Source: DASRDZ01 sp035569495 (lineage in GTDB: Bacteria > Chloroflexota > Dormibacteria > Aeolococcales > Aeolococcaceae). From it: a DNA stretch of 64,000 nt. The notes beneath the pieces were generated by a model that was not told where the DNA came from, did not search any database, and saw only the letters and a program-made list of their open reading frames with translations. Position numbers and translations under genes: made by a program. The DNA lies in NCBI GenBank assembly GCA_035569495.1, contig DATMMX010000047.1, positions 62,001 to 126,000 of the forward strand. Direction: 5' to 3'. This document shows, one piece after another, positions 56,181-64,000 of the stretch; the first letter of the stretch is position 1, and each line of letters begins with the position of its first letter.

Positions 56181-57056
56181 TCAGAGCTTCCATTGGTCCG
56201 GCGACGGTGGGGGAGTGCCGTGCCCCTCCAGCCAGGAGATGATCGGCGTGCGCAGGAGGCCGACCCTGCCGATCTCCGCCTCGACCACGTCGCCGGGCTT
56301 GAGGTAGTTGGCGAACGGGTCGTCCATGCTCGCCGCCACGCCGCCGATGGTGCCGGTGGTGAGGATGTCGCCCGCGCTGTAGCCCATCGGCGAGTGGTAG
56401 GCGACGAGCTGCGGGATGCTGACCTGCATGCGCGCGGTGTTCGACTTCTGCCGCACCGCGCCGTTGACGCGCAGCTCCATGTCGAGGTCGTGCGGATCGC
56501 CGATCTCGTCGGCGGTGACGATCCACGGACCGATGGGGCAGAAGGTGTCGATCGCCTTGCAGAAGGAGAAGACGCCCGACTCCATCTCGCGCCGCTGGAT
56601 GTCGCGCGCGGTGACGTCGTTGAAGACGGTGTACCCGGCGATGTGCTCGACCGCCTGCTCGGCGGAGAAGAACTTGCCCGGCCTGCCGATGATGATGGCC
56701 AGCTCGATCTCGTAGTCGAGCTCGTTGGTCAGGTGTTCGGGGTAGATCACCGGCGCGTCGGGACCGACGATGGCGTCGACGTTCTGGAAGAACACGATGC
56801 CCTTGTTGACCGCGTGCGACCAGTTGATGCGCGCCAGGTCGTCCGCGTGCTCGCGGAAGTTGCCCGCGGTGTGGAAGAACTTCTTGGGGACGATCGGCGC
56901 GCGCAGGGCAACCTCGGCGAGGGCGAATGTCGTGCCCGTCTCGGCGACGTCACCGTCGCGCTCGAAGAACTGCCGCGTCGACGCGCAGTCCAGCTCCACG
57001 ACGCGGTCCTCGACCACGCGTCCGACGCGTCCCTCGTTGAATGTCACCAGGCGCAT
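56181..57056 (-). CDS. Fumarylacetoacetate hydrolase (FAH) family protein, copy 2
   Basis: A 291-residue FAH-fold enzyme with the clear catalytic pattern PKKFFHTAGNFREHA, then LDYEIELAIIIGR and VFNDVTARDIQRRE (metal Glu/Glu/Asp). The end SAGDILTTGTIGGVAA closes the active site, although the common TGTP is TGTI here. Reaction type as for the family: hydrolysis or decarboxylation of keto acids, cytoplasmic, Mg-dependent. A ribosome-binding site GGGAG lies before the ATG at 57056. It sits 9 nt after the fused permease gene, tying the transporter to keto-acid breakdown. Confidence 0.93.
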   Translation of the reverse strand: MRLVTFNEGRVGRVVEDRVVELDCASTRQFFERDGDVAETGTTFALAEVALRAPIVPKKFFHTAGNFREHADDLARINWSHAVNKGIVFFQNVDAIVGPDAPVIYPEHLTNELDYEIELAIIIGRPGKFFSAEQAVEHIAGYTVFNDVTARDIQRREMESGVFSFCKAIDTFCPIGPWIVTADEIGDPHDLDMELRVNGAVRQKSNTARMQVSIPQLVAYHSPMGYSAGDILTTGTIGGVAASMDDPFANYLKPGDVVEAEIGRVGLLRTPIISWLEGHGTPPPSPDQWKL

Positions 57057-57065
57057 GGCATCTCC

Positions 57066-59783
57066 CTAGCGTGGAACCGTGACGGCAGCGGCCTGGCTGC
57101 CCGTCTCGCTGACGTCGCCCAGGTACGCGGCGATCACGCGCGGATCGTTGCGCACCTCGGCGGGGCGACCCTCCGCCAGCTTCTGGCCGAAGTCGAGGAC
57201 GACGACGCGGTCGCAGCTGCGCATCACCAGGCTGACGTCGTGCTCCACCAGCAGCACGCCGACGCCCCACTGGGTCGCGGCGTGGCGGATCGCGGCGACC
57301 AGCTCGTTTCGTTCGCTCCCTGACAGTCCGGCGCCGGGCTCGTCGAGCAGCAGCACCGACGCACCGGTGGCGATGGCGCGCGCCATGCCCACCAGCCGGC
57401 GCCGGCCGAAGGGCAGGTCGCGGGCGACGCGGTCGAGATCGGCGCCCAGCTCGAAGCGGTCGATCGCCGCCCACACCGCCGGCGCCAGCGTCTGGCGTCC
57501 GGGCCACAGCAGGTTGGAGAGGTACGCCGCGCGATCGCGCGAGTCCGCCGCGGCGAGCAGGTTCTCCCGCACCGTGAGGTCCTCGAACAGCTCCAGCGAC
57601 TGGAAGCTGCGCGCGATGCCGCGGCGCGCCCGCCGCTCCGCCGGCCAGTGGTCGATCTGCGTGCCGTTGACCAGGACACGGCCGGAGCGCAGGGCGACGA
57701 AGCCGGTCACGGCGTCGATCAGGGTCGTCTTGCCCGCCCCGTTGGGCCCGATCAGGCCGACCACCTCGCCGGGCGCGACCTCGATGCTGACGCCGCTCAG
57801 CGCCACCACCCCGCCGAACTGAACGGTCGCATCCTGCACCTCGAGGCGCACGGGGTCGGCGGTGAAGCCCGTCGCCGCCGTCGCTGCTGACGTCTCAGCG
57901 GCGGGCGCCACGCGCGCGACGCGACCACGGCGCAGCCGCGCGATCAGGCGCTGCATCGACTTGGCGTTGCTCGACGCGATGCCGTCGGGGTCGCGCAGCA
58001 GCAGCACGATCAGGGTGACCCCACCGAACAGCGTCAGCCAGTTGCCGATGTTGGTGCCGAAGATGGCGTTGCCGATCAGGCTGCCGATCCCGCTCTGGCT
58101 CAGCGTCGCGCCGAACAGCGCGCCGGTAACGAAGCCGATGCCGCCGATGACCGCCAGCGCCGTCGCGTAGATGCTGCTGATCGGGTCGTAGTTGGAGAAG
58201 ACGATGGTGTACGCGGACAGGCCGAGCAGGATGCCGCCGATCCCCGCCAGCGCGGCGGCGACGCCGAAGGCATAGAGCTTGGCGCCGACCACGCTGATGC
58301 CCAGCGACGCGGCCGCCCGCTCGTTGGAGCGCACCGCGATCATGCGCCGGCCGACGCGGCTGCGCCGGATGTTGCACACCGCCACCGAGCAGAGCAGCAG
58401 CACCAGGAACACGAACACCGTGTAGCGCTCGGGGTATTTGATGGGGTCGAGGTCGATGCCGAAGAGGTGCAGCGGGCCGACCGTGGTGCCGGCGACGCCG
58501 CCGGTGTAGTCGGCGTTGCTGAACAGCAGGCTCTGCAGCGAGAGCCCGAGCCCGAGGGTGACCACCGCGAGGTGGACGCCGCGGGTTCGCAGCGCGGGCA
58601 GCGCGAAGAGCAGGCCGAACACCACCGAGGCGACCACACCGAGGCAGATCGCCGCCCACATCGGCCATCCCGCGGCCACGATCATCCGCCCGGTGACGAA
58701 CGCGCCCACGCCACCCAGCGCGTACTGGGCCAGTGAGACCTGGCCCGCGTAGCCGGTCAGCACCACCACCGAGAGCAGCATGATCGCCACCACCAGCGTG
58801 CTGCCCAGCGCCGTGTTCCACGTCACCGGGAACGCGAACAACACCAGCGCGACGAACAGCAACGAGAGCGGGACGAGCACACGCGGTTGCAGCACGCCGG
58901 AGCCCAGGGCGGGCAGCCGGTCCGCCGTCATGCCGCGCACCGGCAGGCGCTTGCCGCGCAGCACCAGGATGGCGACGATGACCACCAGCGGCAGCGCGTC
59001 GGAGACGCCCTGCTGGTTCCAGTACTGGCTCACCTCGCTCTGCGCGATGCCGATGGCCAGACCGCCCAGCAGGGTCAGGGGAAACGACGAGAAGCCGCCG
59101 ATCAGCGCGGCCGCCAGTGCTGCGATGACGATGAGCGTCAGGTTGGTGGCCTGCAGGCCGGTGAGCGGTACCACCAGCACGCCGCTCGCCGCGGCCAGCA
59201 TTCCGCCCAGCGCCCAGTTGGCCGTGGCCACGCGGTCCGGCGACCACGCCAGGCTGGCCGCCGCGCGCTGGTTCTCGGCGACCGCTCTCGACGCCAGGCC
59301 GAGCAACGTGAACCGCGAGATCGCCCACAGTGCAACCGTCAGCACCACGGCGACGCCGAGCAGGATGAGCCGGTCCTGGCCGACGAAGATGCCGCCGATG
59401 CGGAACACCCCCTCGGGCAGCGCGGACGGCACCAGCACCGTCGACGAACCGAAGCGCAGCAGGCCGACGGACTGCACGACGATGAGCACGCCCAGTGTGG
59501 CGATGAGACGCGAGATCGGCGAGGCGTTCTTGAGCGGGCGCATCACCAGCGGATAGGTGAGCGCGCCGATCAGCCCGGTGACGACCAGCGCCGCCGCGAA
59601 AGCGGGCAGGAATCCCCAGGCGTCGGAATGGCGCAGGTCGTAGTAGACGAACGCGCCCACCATCGCGTATGCGCCCTGAGCCAGGTTGATCACGCCGGAG
59701 CCGCGGTAGATCAGGACGATGCCCTGGCCGAGCAGCGTGTACACCGCCGCGATGCCCAGCCCGAGGATGGCAGCCTGCAGCAT
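57066..59783 (-). CDS. Fused LivH-LivM-LivG: ABC permease pair plus ATPase in one chain
   Basis: A 905-residue protein. Residues about 1-290 are LivH-like (LIYRGSGVINLAQGAYAMVGA). Residues about 310-610 are LivM-like (LTGYAGQVSLAQYALGGVGA, RRSRVGRRMIAVRSNERAAASLG). A short linker leads to a LivG-type ATPase at about 650-905, with Walker A LIGPNGAGKT, the degenerate signature LPFGRRRLV, Walker B VLLLDEPGAG and switch His in LLVEHDVSLV. With the separate LivF and binding lipoprotein it makes a complete importer. Fusion of both permeases and one ATPase in a single chain is unusual and differs from the arrangement at 36-42 kb. It ends 1 nt after the LivF stop codon. Confidence 0.92.
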   Translation of the reverse strand: MLQAAILGLGIAAVYTLLGQGIVLIYRGSGVINLAQGAYAMVGAFVYYDLRHSDAWGFLPAFAAALVVTGLIGALTYPLVMRPLKNASPISRLIATLGVLIVVQSVGLLRFGSSTVLVPSALPEGVFRIGGIFVGQDRLILLGVAVVLTVALWAISRFTLLGLASRAVAENQRAAASLAWSPDRVATANWALGGMLAAASGVLVVPLTGLQATNLTLIVIAALAAALIGGFSSFPLTLLGGLAIGIAQSEVSQYWNQQGVSDALPLVVIVAILVLRGKRLPVRGMTADRLPALGSGVLQPRVLVPLSLLFVALVLFAFPVTWNTALGSTLVVAIMLLSVVVLTGYAGQVSLAQYALGGVGAFVTGRMIVAAGWPMWAAICLGVVASVVFGLLFALPALRTRGVHLAVVTLGLGLSLQSLLFSNADYTGGVAGTTVGPLHLFGIDLDPIKYPERYTVFVFLVLLLCSVAVCNIRRSRVGRRMIAVRSNERAAASLGISVVGAKLYAFGVAAALAGIGGILLGLSAYTIVFSNYDPISSIYATALAVIGGIGFVTGALFGATLSQSGIGSLIGNAIFGTNIGNWLTLFGGVTLIVLLLRDPDGIASSNAKSMQRLIARLRRGRVARVAPAAETSAATAATGFTADPVRLEVQDATVQFGGVVALSGVSIEVAPGEVVGLIGPNGAGKTTLIDAVTGFVALRSGRVLVNGTQIDHWPAERRARRGIARSFQSLELFEDLTVRENLLAAADSRDRAAYLSNLLWPGRQTLAPAVWAAIDRFELGADLDRVARDLPFGRRRLVGMARAIATGASVLLLDEPGAGLSGSERNELVAAIRHAATQWGVGVLLVEHDVSLVMRSCDRVVVLDFGQKLAEGRPAEVRNDPRVIAAYLGDVSETGSQAAAVTVPR

Positions 59784-59784
59784 C

Positions 59785-60528
59785 TCAGTCGTGCGCCTCG
59801 ACGCCGTGCGCGTCGCCGCCGGTGAGGTACGCGTCCTCGATGCCCGCGAAGGACGCGACCACCTCGGCGCTGGATCCCGACATCACGATCCGCCCGCGCT
59901 GCATCACGTAGATGCGGTCGGCGATGCGGGCGAGCTGCTGCACGTGCTGCTCGACCAGCAGCACGCCGACGCCACTGGTGTCCGCGGCCTTGCGCACCGC
60001 GTCGAGCAGCCTGCGCACCACCAGTGGTGCGAGGCCGTGCGACAGCTCATCACCGAGGAACACCCTGGGGCCGCGCCCCAAGGCGCGACCGAGTGTCAGC
60101 ATCTGCTGCTCGCCACCGGAGAGCAGGCCGCCGAGACGCCCCAGCAAAGGACGCAATTCGGGGAAGAGGTCGAGCGCCGCGGCCACGCCGGTGCGGCCGA
60201 GTCGCAGGTTCTCGTGCACGGTGAGCTGCATGAACACCGACCGTTCCTCGGGGACGAAGGCGACCCCCGCGGCGGCGCGGGCGTACAGCGGCGCCCGCGT
60301 CGGTGACCCGTAGAGCCGCACCTCGCCGCCCATCGCGGGCAGCTCACCGGCCAGCGCGAGCAGGGTGGTCGTCTTGCCGGCACCGTTGGCGCCGAGCAGC
60401 CCGACGACCTCCCCCGGACGCACCTCGATCGCCAGGTCGCGAACGACCGCCTGATCGTGGTACCCGGCCGACAACCCCCGTGCTTCGAGCAGGGGGGTTG
60501 CCGGCATCGCTGCGCTGGCCGGTGTCAT
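59785..60528 (-). CDS. livF: LivF-type ABC transporter ATPase
   Basis: A 247-residue ATPase. Walker A is LLGANGAGKTTTLLAL, the signature is LSGGEQQMLTLGRAL, Walker B is RVFLGDELSHGLAP and the H-loop region is LLVEQHVQQLARIAD. QLTVHENLRLG is typical of LivF. It should pair with the ATPase domain at the end of the LivHMG fusion on the cytoplasmic side. Walker B has GDE where most have IDE, a mild change. It lies between the binding-protein gene (6-nt gap) and the permease fusion (1-nt gap). Confidence 0.93.
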   Translation of the reverse strand: MTPASAAMPATPLLEARGLSAGYHDQAVVRDLAIEVRPGEVVGLLGANGAGKTTTLLALAGELPAMGGEVRLYGSPTRAPLYARAAAGVAFVPEERSVFMQLTVHENLRLGRTGVAAALDLFPELRPLLGRLGGLLSGGEQQMLTLGRALGRGPRVFLGDELSHGLAPLVVRRLLDAVRKAADTSGVGVLLVEQHVQQLARIADRIYVMQRGRIVMSGSSAEVVASFAGIEDAYLTGGDAHGVEAHD

Positions 60529-60534
60529 GTCAGC

Positions 60535-61764
60535 TCAGGAGGACACTTGGAAGTAGTTGACGGGTGCGTTGTTGACCAGCTGGAGCTGCCCCGACGACAC
60601 CTTCTCCAGGTAGACGTTGCTGTTGGTGACGCGGGGGAAGTTGGTCGGTCCGGCGGCGTTGGGCGTCCAGTTGATCAGGCCCTCGACGTCGATGCTCTGC
60701 GCCGCCTTGAGCTCGGCGATCAGCCCGGCGCTGTCGAGCAGCCCGCTGGTGCTCTTGGCGGCGGTCGCCACCGCGTGCACGGCGAGCCAGCTGGTGACCG
60801 CCTGGGCGCTGCGGATGTCGGTGCTGGCGATGCCCGCCTTGCCGGCCGCGTCCATCTCCGCGTTGAAGTTCTTGATGCCCGGGAACTGGCCGCTCGCCGT
60901 CGCGGGCGGGAAGGAGCTGGTGATGTACATGCCGTCAGCGCTCGACCCGAAGGTGCTCAGGTTGCTCACGTCGATGTTCAGGGTCTGGTTGGCCCAGGTG
61001 GCGTTGAGGCCGATCTGCGCGCCCGCCTTCATGATCTGCGCCGAGCCGGTTGTGGACAGGATCTGCACGATCACGTCCGGGGTCAGGTCCTTCAGCGACT
61101 TGGCGTAGGGCTGGTAGTCGGTGGCGTTGAGGGGGACGTTGACGGTTCCCGCGTAGGTCATCCCCGCCTTGGTGGTCTGCGCCTCGATCAGCTTGTCCAG
61201 CCCGGTGCCGGGGCTGGTGGCCACGGCCAGCCGCTTCAGTCCCTGGCGCGCGACCAGGTAGGGGATGGCGGGATAGGTGGTCACCGCGCCGCCCATCAGC
61301 GGCCACACGTCGGTGCTGCTCAGCTCCTGCGGCGTGTAGACGCCGAGGGGTCCGATCACCGGGATGCCGGCCTGCTGCAGCATGGGAATCGACTGCGCGC
61401 CGGTCTCGAAGAGCGAGCCGACCACGGCCACGACGTGATCCGACACCGCCTGCTGCGCGCAGGCCAGCTCCTGCGTCGGGCTGTCGTGGATGTCGCAGGT
61501 GACGATCTGCACCGGATGCGTGCCGATGCCGCCCGCGTCGCTGATCGCCTTGGCCGCCGCCTGCGCGCCGGCGCCGACCTCGGGGTGCTCGGCGATGGGA
61601 TCACCGGTGAACTGGTACATCACCATCAGCTTGATGGGCGTGCCGGTGGCCGCCGCCGCGCCGCCGCCGCCGTTCCCCGTGGTGTTGTTGGAACTGCCAC
61701 ACGCCGCCAGCAGCAGGGTGCCCGCCAGTCCCACGGCGCTCGCCGCCGAGGCTCTCTTGATCAC
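60535..61764 (-). CDS. Branched-chain-type ABC substrate-binding lipoprotein
   Basis: A 409-residue lipoprotein: signal peptide with lipobox LAAC (Cys about 22), a short Gly/Ala linker and a type I binding fold (PIKLMVMYQFTGDP, AVVGSLFETGAQSIPMLQQAGIPVIGPLGVY, IVQILSTTGSAQIMKAGAQIG). It delivers the ligand to the LivHMG/LivF importer encoded directly downstream. The ligand cannot be read from the sequence; keto acids, aromatic acids or amides would fit the operon. The GTG start has AAAGGAGAG as ribosome-binding site and overlaps the CMD stop codon (GTGA). Confidence 0.93.
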   Translation of the reverse strand: MIKRASAASAVGLAGTLLLAACGSSNNTTGNGGGGAAAATGTPIKLMVMYQFTGDPIAEHPEVGAGAQAAAKAISDAGGIGTHPVQIVTCDIHDSPTQELACAQQAVSDHVVAVVGSLFETGAQSIPMLQQAGIPVIGPLGVYTPQELSSTDVWPLMGGAVTTYPAIPYLVARQGLKRLAVATSPGTGLDKLIEAQTTKAGMTYAGTVNVPLNATDYQPYAKSLKDLTPDVIVQILSTTGSAQIMKAGAQIGLNATWANQTLNIDVSNLSTFGSSADGMYITSSFPPATASGQFPGIKNFNAEMDAAGKAGIASTDIRSAQAVTSWLAVHAVATAAKSTSGLLDSAGLIAELKAAQSIDVEGLINWTPNAAGPTNFPRVTNSNVYLEKVSSGQLQLVNNAPVNYFQVSS

Positions 61765-62246
61765 GGATCTCTCCTTTCGGCCGAGGGCTCGAGGCCCGGG
61801 GCACCGGTGACTTCACGCCACGCTTCGAATCCCGCCAGGAAGGCGACGATGCCGGCCACCGGCAGCGCCATCTCCAGCGTCTCCAGGATCTGCTGGGAGC
61901 TGATCCCCAGGTCCAGCGCCATGCGCACGTGCGCGGTGAGCTGCTCGCGGTTGCTCCTCATCACGGTGAACATGGCCAGGAAGATCAGCTCCTTGGTCAC
62001 CGGGTCGAGGGTTCGCTCGGCGGCGTAGGTCGCCTCGCCGAGCGCCTGCTGCGCCTTGAGCACGCGGATGTCGTGGTAGGCCATGATCTTGTGGTAGTCG
62101 GGGACGTTGCCGGGTTTCGGCCAGACCCCCGCATCGCGGGCGAACTGGTCGACGTACTCCTGGGCCTCGTTGTTGTCCATGTCGGCAATAACCTCGTGCT
62201 GTTCTCCAACCGGCCGCCAGCCTGGGTGTGCCCCTGGTGTGGTCAT
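61761..62246 (-). CDS. Carboxymuconolactone-decarboxylase-like protein without cysteines, copy 2
   Basis: A 161-residue helical CMD/AhpD-fold protein from ATG at 62246, which overlaps the CoA-transferase stop codon (ATGA). The alternative ATG at 62180 gives 139 residues and lines up better with the N-terminus of copy 1 at 54092-54478. The core TKELIFLAMFTVMRSNREQLTAHVRMALDLG and ALPVAGIVAFLAGFEAW are shared with copy 1. As there, no Cys is present in the core, so it is not an AhpD-type peroxidase. Two such paralogues at either end of one operon may form a heteromer or act on successive intermediates. Confidence 0.85.
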   Translation of the reverse strand: MTTPGAHPGWRPVGEQHEVIADMDNNEAQEYVDQFARDAGVWPKPGNVPDYHKIMAYHDIRVLKAQQALGEATYAAERTLDPVTKELIFLAMFTVMRSNREQLTAHVRMALDLGISSQQILETLEMALPVAGIVAFLAGFEAWREVTGAPGLEPSAERRDP

Positions 62247-63424
62247 GCGAAGAGCTGGTCTGCGCCTCCGTGCTCGTCGAGAAGCGGCGCCGGTCCCGGC
62301 TCCGGCGGCGGTGTGCGCAGGAAGCTGATCGGCAGCCGCACGGTGCGCACCGTCCCCGCCGAGGGGTGCTGCGACTCGCGCACCAGGCCGGTGGCCAGGA
62401 CGTGCGGGTCGGTGAGCAGCTCGGCCACGGTGTTGACCCGGCTGGCGGGAATGCGCAGCGGGGGCAGCAGGCGCAGCCACTCGTCCGTCGAGCGGGTCAT
62501 CAGCTCCTCTTCGAGGAACCGGTAGAGGGCGTCGATGTTGGCGGTGCGGGCGCCGATGCTGGCGAAGCGCGGGTCGGCGACCATGTCGGGGCGCTGCACC
62601 AGCTCGAAGAACGACCGCCACTGCAGGTCCGTGTAGAGCATCACGCTGATCAGGCTGTCCGCGGTGCAGTAGGGGTGGCGATACGGCGAGTTGACGCGCG
62701 CGTAGCCCGTCGGACCCTGCGCCGGGTCGTAGACGGCGCCCCCCTGCTGTTCGAGGAACAGGAACGAGATCATCGACTCGAACATGGGCACCTCGACGGC
62801 CTGTCCCAGGCCCGAGCGCCCGCGCTCCACCAGCGCGGCGAGCACGGCGGCCAGGACGAACAGGCCGGTCGCCTTGTCGGTCATCACCGTGCGCACGTAC
62901 TGCGGCGGACCGTCGTGGGTCTGCACCGCCGCGATGCCCGATGCCGCCTGGATGATGTCGTCGTAGGCGGGCAGGTCGCGGTACGGGCCGTCGCTGCCGT
63001 AGCCGGACGCGCCGCAGTGGATCATGCGCGGGTTGAGTGGCTGCAGCGACGCGTAGTCGATGCCCAGCCGCAGCGCCGCGGCGGGGGTGCGGTTGTGCAC
63101 GAAGACGTCGGCCTGGCGGACCAGCTCCTCGAGGCGCCGGTGGTCGGTCTCGTCGCGAAGGTCGAGGACCACGCTCTTCTTGCCGCGGTTGGCGTTGAGG
63201 AACATCGGCCCGGCGCCGGTGCCGGTCACGTCGCCGACCTGGCGGAGGATGTCGCCGCCCGGCTCCTCGACCTTGACCACCTCGGCGCCCATCTGGGCCA
63301 TCAGCAACGTGGCGTACGGCACCATGAAGGTGTTGGAGACCTCGACGACGCGGATGCCGTGCAGCGGCGCTTGCGTCGCATTGGCGGCCTCGGCGCTCGC
63401 GCCCGTTGCGGCGGCGGCGTTCAC
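62243..63424 (-). CDS. CaiB/BaiF family III CoA transferase
   Basis: A 393-residue enzyme that moves CoA between carboxylic acids. GIRVVEVSNTFMVPYATLLMAQMGAEVVKVE is the family's opening, recognisable in parts such as LLMAQMGAEVVKVEEP. NANRGKKSVVLDLRD and GYGSDGPYRDLPAYD are conserved, and the catalytic Asp is in RTVMTDKATGLFVL. VRTVRLPISFLRTP is near the end. It would activate an acid as its CoA thioester for the adjacent acyl-CoA dehydrogenase. The GTG at 63424 overlaps the dehydrogenase stop (GTGA); the first 20 residues are an Ala-rich tail. Confidence 0.93.
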   Translation of the reverse strand: MNAAAATGASAEAANATQAPLHGIRVVEVSNTFMVPYATLLMAQMGAEVVKVEEPGGDILRQVGDVTGTGAGPMFLNANRGKKSVVLDLRDETDHRRLEELVRQADVFVHNRTPAAALRLGIDYASLQPLNPRMIHCGASGYGSDGPYRDLPAYDDIIQAASGIAAVQTHDGPPQYVRTVMTDKATGLFVLAAVLAALVERGRSGLGQAVEVPMFESMISFLFLEQQGGAVYDPAQGPTGYARVNSPYRHPYCTADSLISVMLYTDLQWRSFFELVQRPDMVADPRFASIGARTANIDALYRFLEEELMTRSTDEWLRLLPPLRIPASRVNTVAELLTDPHVLATGLVRESQHPSAGTVRTVRLPISFLRTPPPEPGPAPLLDEHGGADQLFA

Positions 63425-64000
63425 GGCCGCATCCCGAACGAGCGGCCGAGCAGCTCGGAGACGATGCGGACGCGCTGGATGTTGGGCGTGCCACCGGCGA
63501 TCGCCCAGCCGTGCGCGTCGCGGTGCAGCCGCGCCATGCCGTATTCCTCGGTGTAGCCGTTGCCGCCGTGGAGCTGCATGGCGAGGTCGGAGACGCGCTT
63601 GCCCATCTCGTTGGCCACGCACTTGGCGATGGACACCTGCAGTGCGTCGGGAATCCCCGTGCCCGCCTGGCGGGCGGCCGCGTCGATGAGCTGCCGCGCC
63701 GCCTCCACGCCCATCACCATGTCGGCGAGCTGGAGCTGCACCGCCTGGAACTCGACGATGTCGCGACCGAACTGGCGCCGCTCCTGGACGTAGCGCACCG
63801 TCTGGTCGAGCGCGGCCTGGCCGATGGCCAGGCTCATGGTCGCGTTGCCCAGGCGCTCGATGCAGAAGGCGCCGAAGAGCTGCTTGAAGCCGCCGGGACC
63901 GACGACCAGGTTGGCGGCGGGAACGCGCGCGTTGTCGAAGTTGAGGTCGCACGACGGGATGCCGCGAAAGCCCATCAGCCGTTCCGGAGCACCGTAGGTG
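63421..64000 (-). CDS. Acyl-CoA dehydrogenase (5' end beyond the window)
   Basis: The C-terminal 192 residues of a FAD-dependent acyl-CoA dehydrogenase; the coding frame runs out of the window (first visible residues TYGAPERLMGFRGIPS). Conserved parts are FDNARVPAANLVVG, YVQERRQFGRDIVEFQAVQLQLADM and the FAD/CoA segment MQLHGGNGYTEEYGMARLHRD. At the place of the medium-chain enzyme's catalytic Glu it reads AGGTPNIQR, so the base must lie elsewhere, as in isovaleryl- and long-chain-type enzymes. It oxidises the CoA thioester probably made by the CaiB-type transferase downstream. Confidence 0.92.
   Translation of the reverse strand, partial: TYGAPERLMGFRGIPSCDLNFDNARVPAANLVVGPGGFKQLFGAFCIERLGNATMSLAIGQAALDQTVRYVQERRQFGRDIVEFQAVQLQLADMVMGVEAARQLIDAAARQAGTGIPDALQVSIAKCVANEMGKRVSDLAMQLHGGNGYTEEYGMARLHRDAHGWAIAGGTPNIQRVRIVSELLGRSFGMRP

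Noticed and set aside
63421..64000. Loss of the catalytic base in the acyl-CoA dehydrogenase (AGGTPNIQR instead of EGT)
   Set aside because: Several active subfamilies place the base elsewhere, and the missing N-terminal part prevents a conclusion, so it is not reported as an inactive enzyme.

Overview
The window is 64 kb of very GC-rich bacterial chromosome (by eye about 70% or more), packed with genes. Most neighbouring genes on the same strand overlap by 4 nt (ATGA or GTGA). Several genes lack a ribosome-binding site and instead carry a -10-like hexamer about 6 nt before the start codon, which suggests leaderless mRNAs. Together with fused branched-chain-type ABC transporters, an MFS-LivF-LivG fusion and many lipoproteins, this points to a high-GC soil-type bacterium of the Actinobacteria or Dormibacterota/Chloroflexota kind. 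The phylum is an inference. I see no tRNA, rRNA, CRISPR array, insertion sequence or phage gene.

Layout. (1) 1-8.8 kb, mixed housekeeping and stress genes: the end of an FtsX/MacB-type permease, a VOC protein, a clade-type catalase, a BNR-repeat lipoprotein, a DUF302 protein, a VIT/CCC1 metal transporter, a 12-repeat kelch surface protein and a LuxR regulator with a degenerate hydrolase domain. (2) 9.2-21.4 kb, one seven-gene plus-strand operon for an exported polysaccharide or glycolipid: UDP-glucose dehydrogenase, a UDP-uronate epimerase-like enzyme, a GT2 transferase, a flippase fused to an HlyD-like adaptor, a TPR membrane protein, a huge GT-C transferase with sugar-binding-like modules, and a lipoprotein that looks like an alpha/alpha-barrel carbohydrate enzyme. 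(3) 21.4-53.4 kb, a carbohydrate-utilisation island built as three 'divergons'. In each, a plus-strand GH31 gene faces a minus-strand operon across a short AT-rich promoter region. The GH31 gene at 25.1 kb faces a dioxygenase-SDR-esterase operon, with a ROK regulator further downstream. A GH31-GH13 double enzyme at 41.9 kb faces a 13.7-kb operon: fused LivHM permease, MFS-LivF-LivG fusion, MoxR, DUF58, a transglutaminase-like protein without its catalytic triad, three lipoproteins and a CocE hydrolase. The GH31 gene at 51.2 kb faces an operon for a binding protein, a GH42/GH35-like galactosidase, an unknown protein and a second dioxygenase. (4) 54.1-64 kb, a minus-strand catabolic operon: acyl-CoA dehydrogenase (cut by the window end), CaiB-type CoA transferase, two cysteine-free CMD-family proteins, a complete Liv-type ABC transporter, two FAH-family hydrolases and a third PhyH-type dioxygenase.

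How the parts may work together. The glycoside hydrolases have no signal peptides, so their substrates must be imported. The LivHM/MFS-LivF-LivG operon has no binding protein and the 49-51 kb operon has a binding protein but no permease, so the two may complement each other. The PhyH oxygenases, esterase, SDR and glycosidases suggest breakdown of glycosylated and acylated natural products rather than simple sugars. That interpretation is inferred from gene content and not shown by the sequence.
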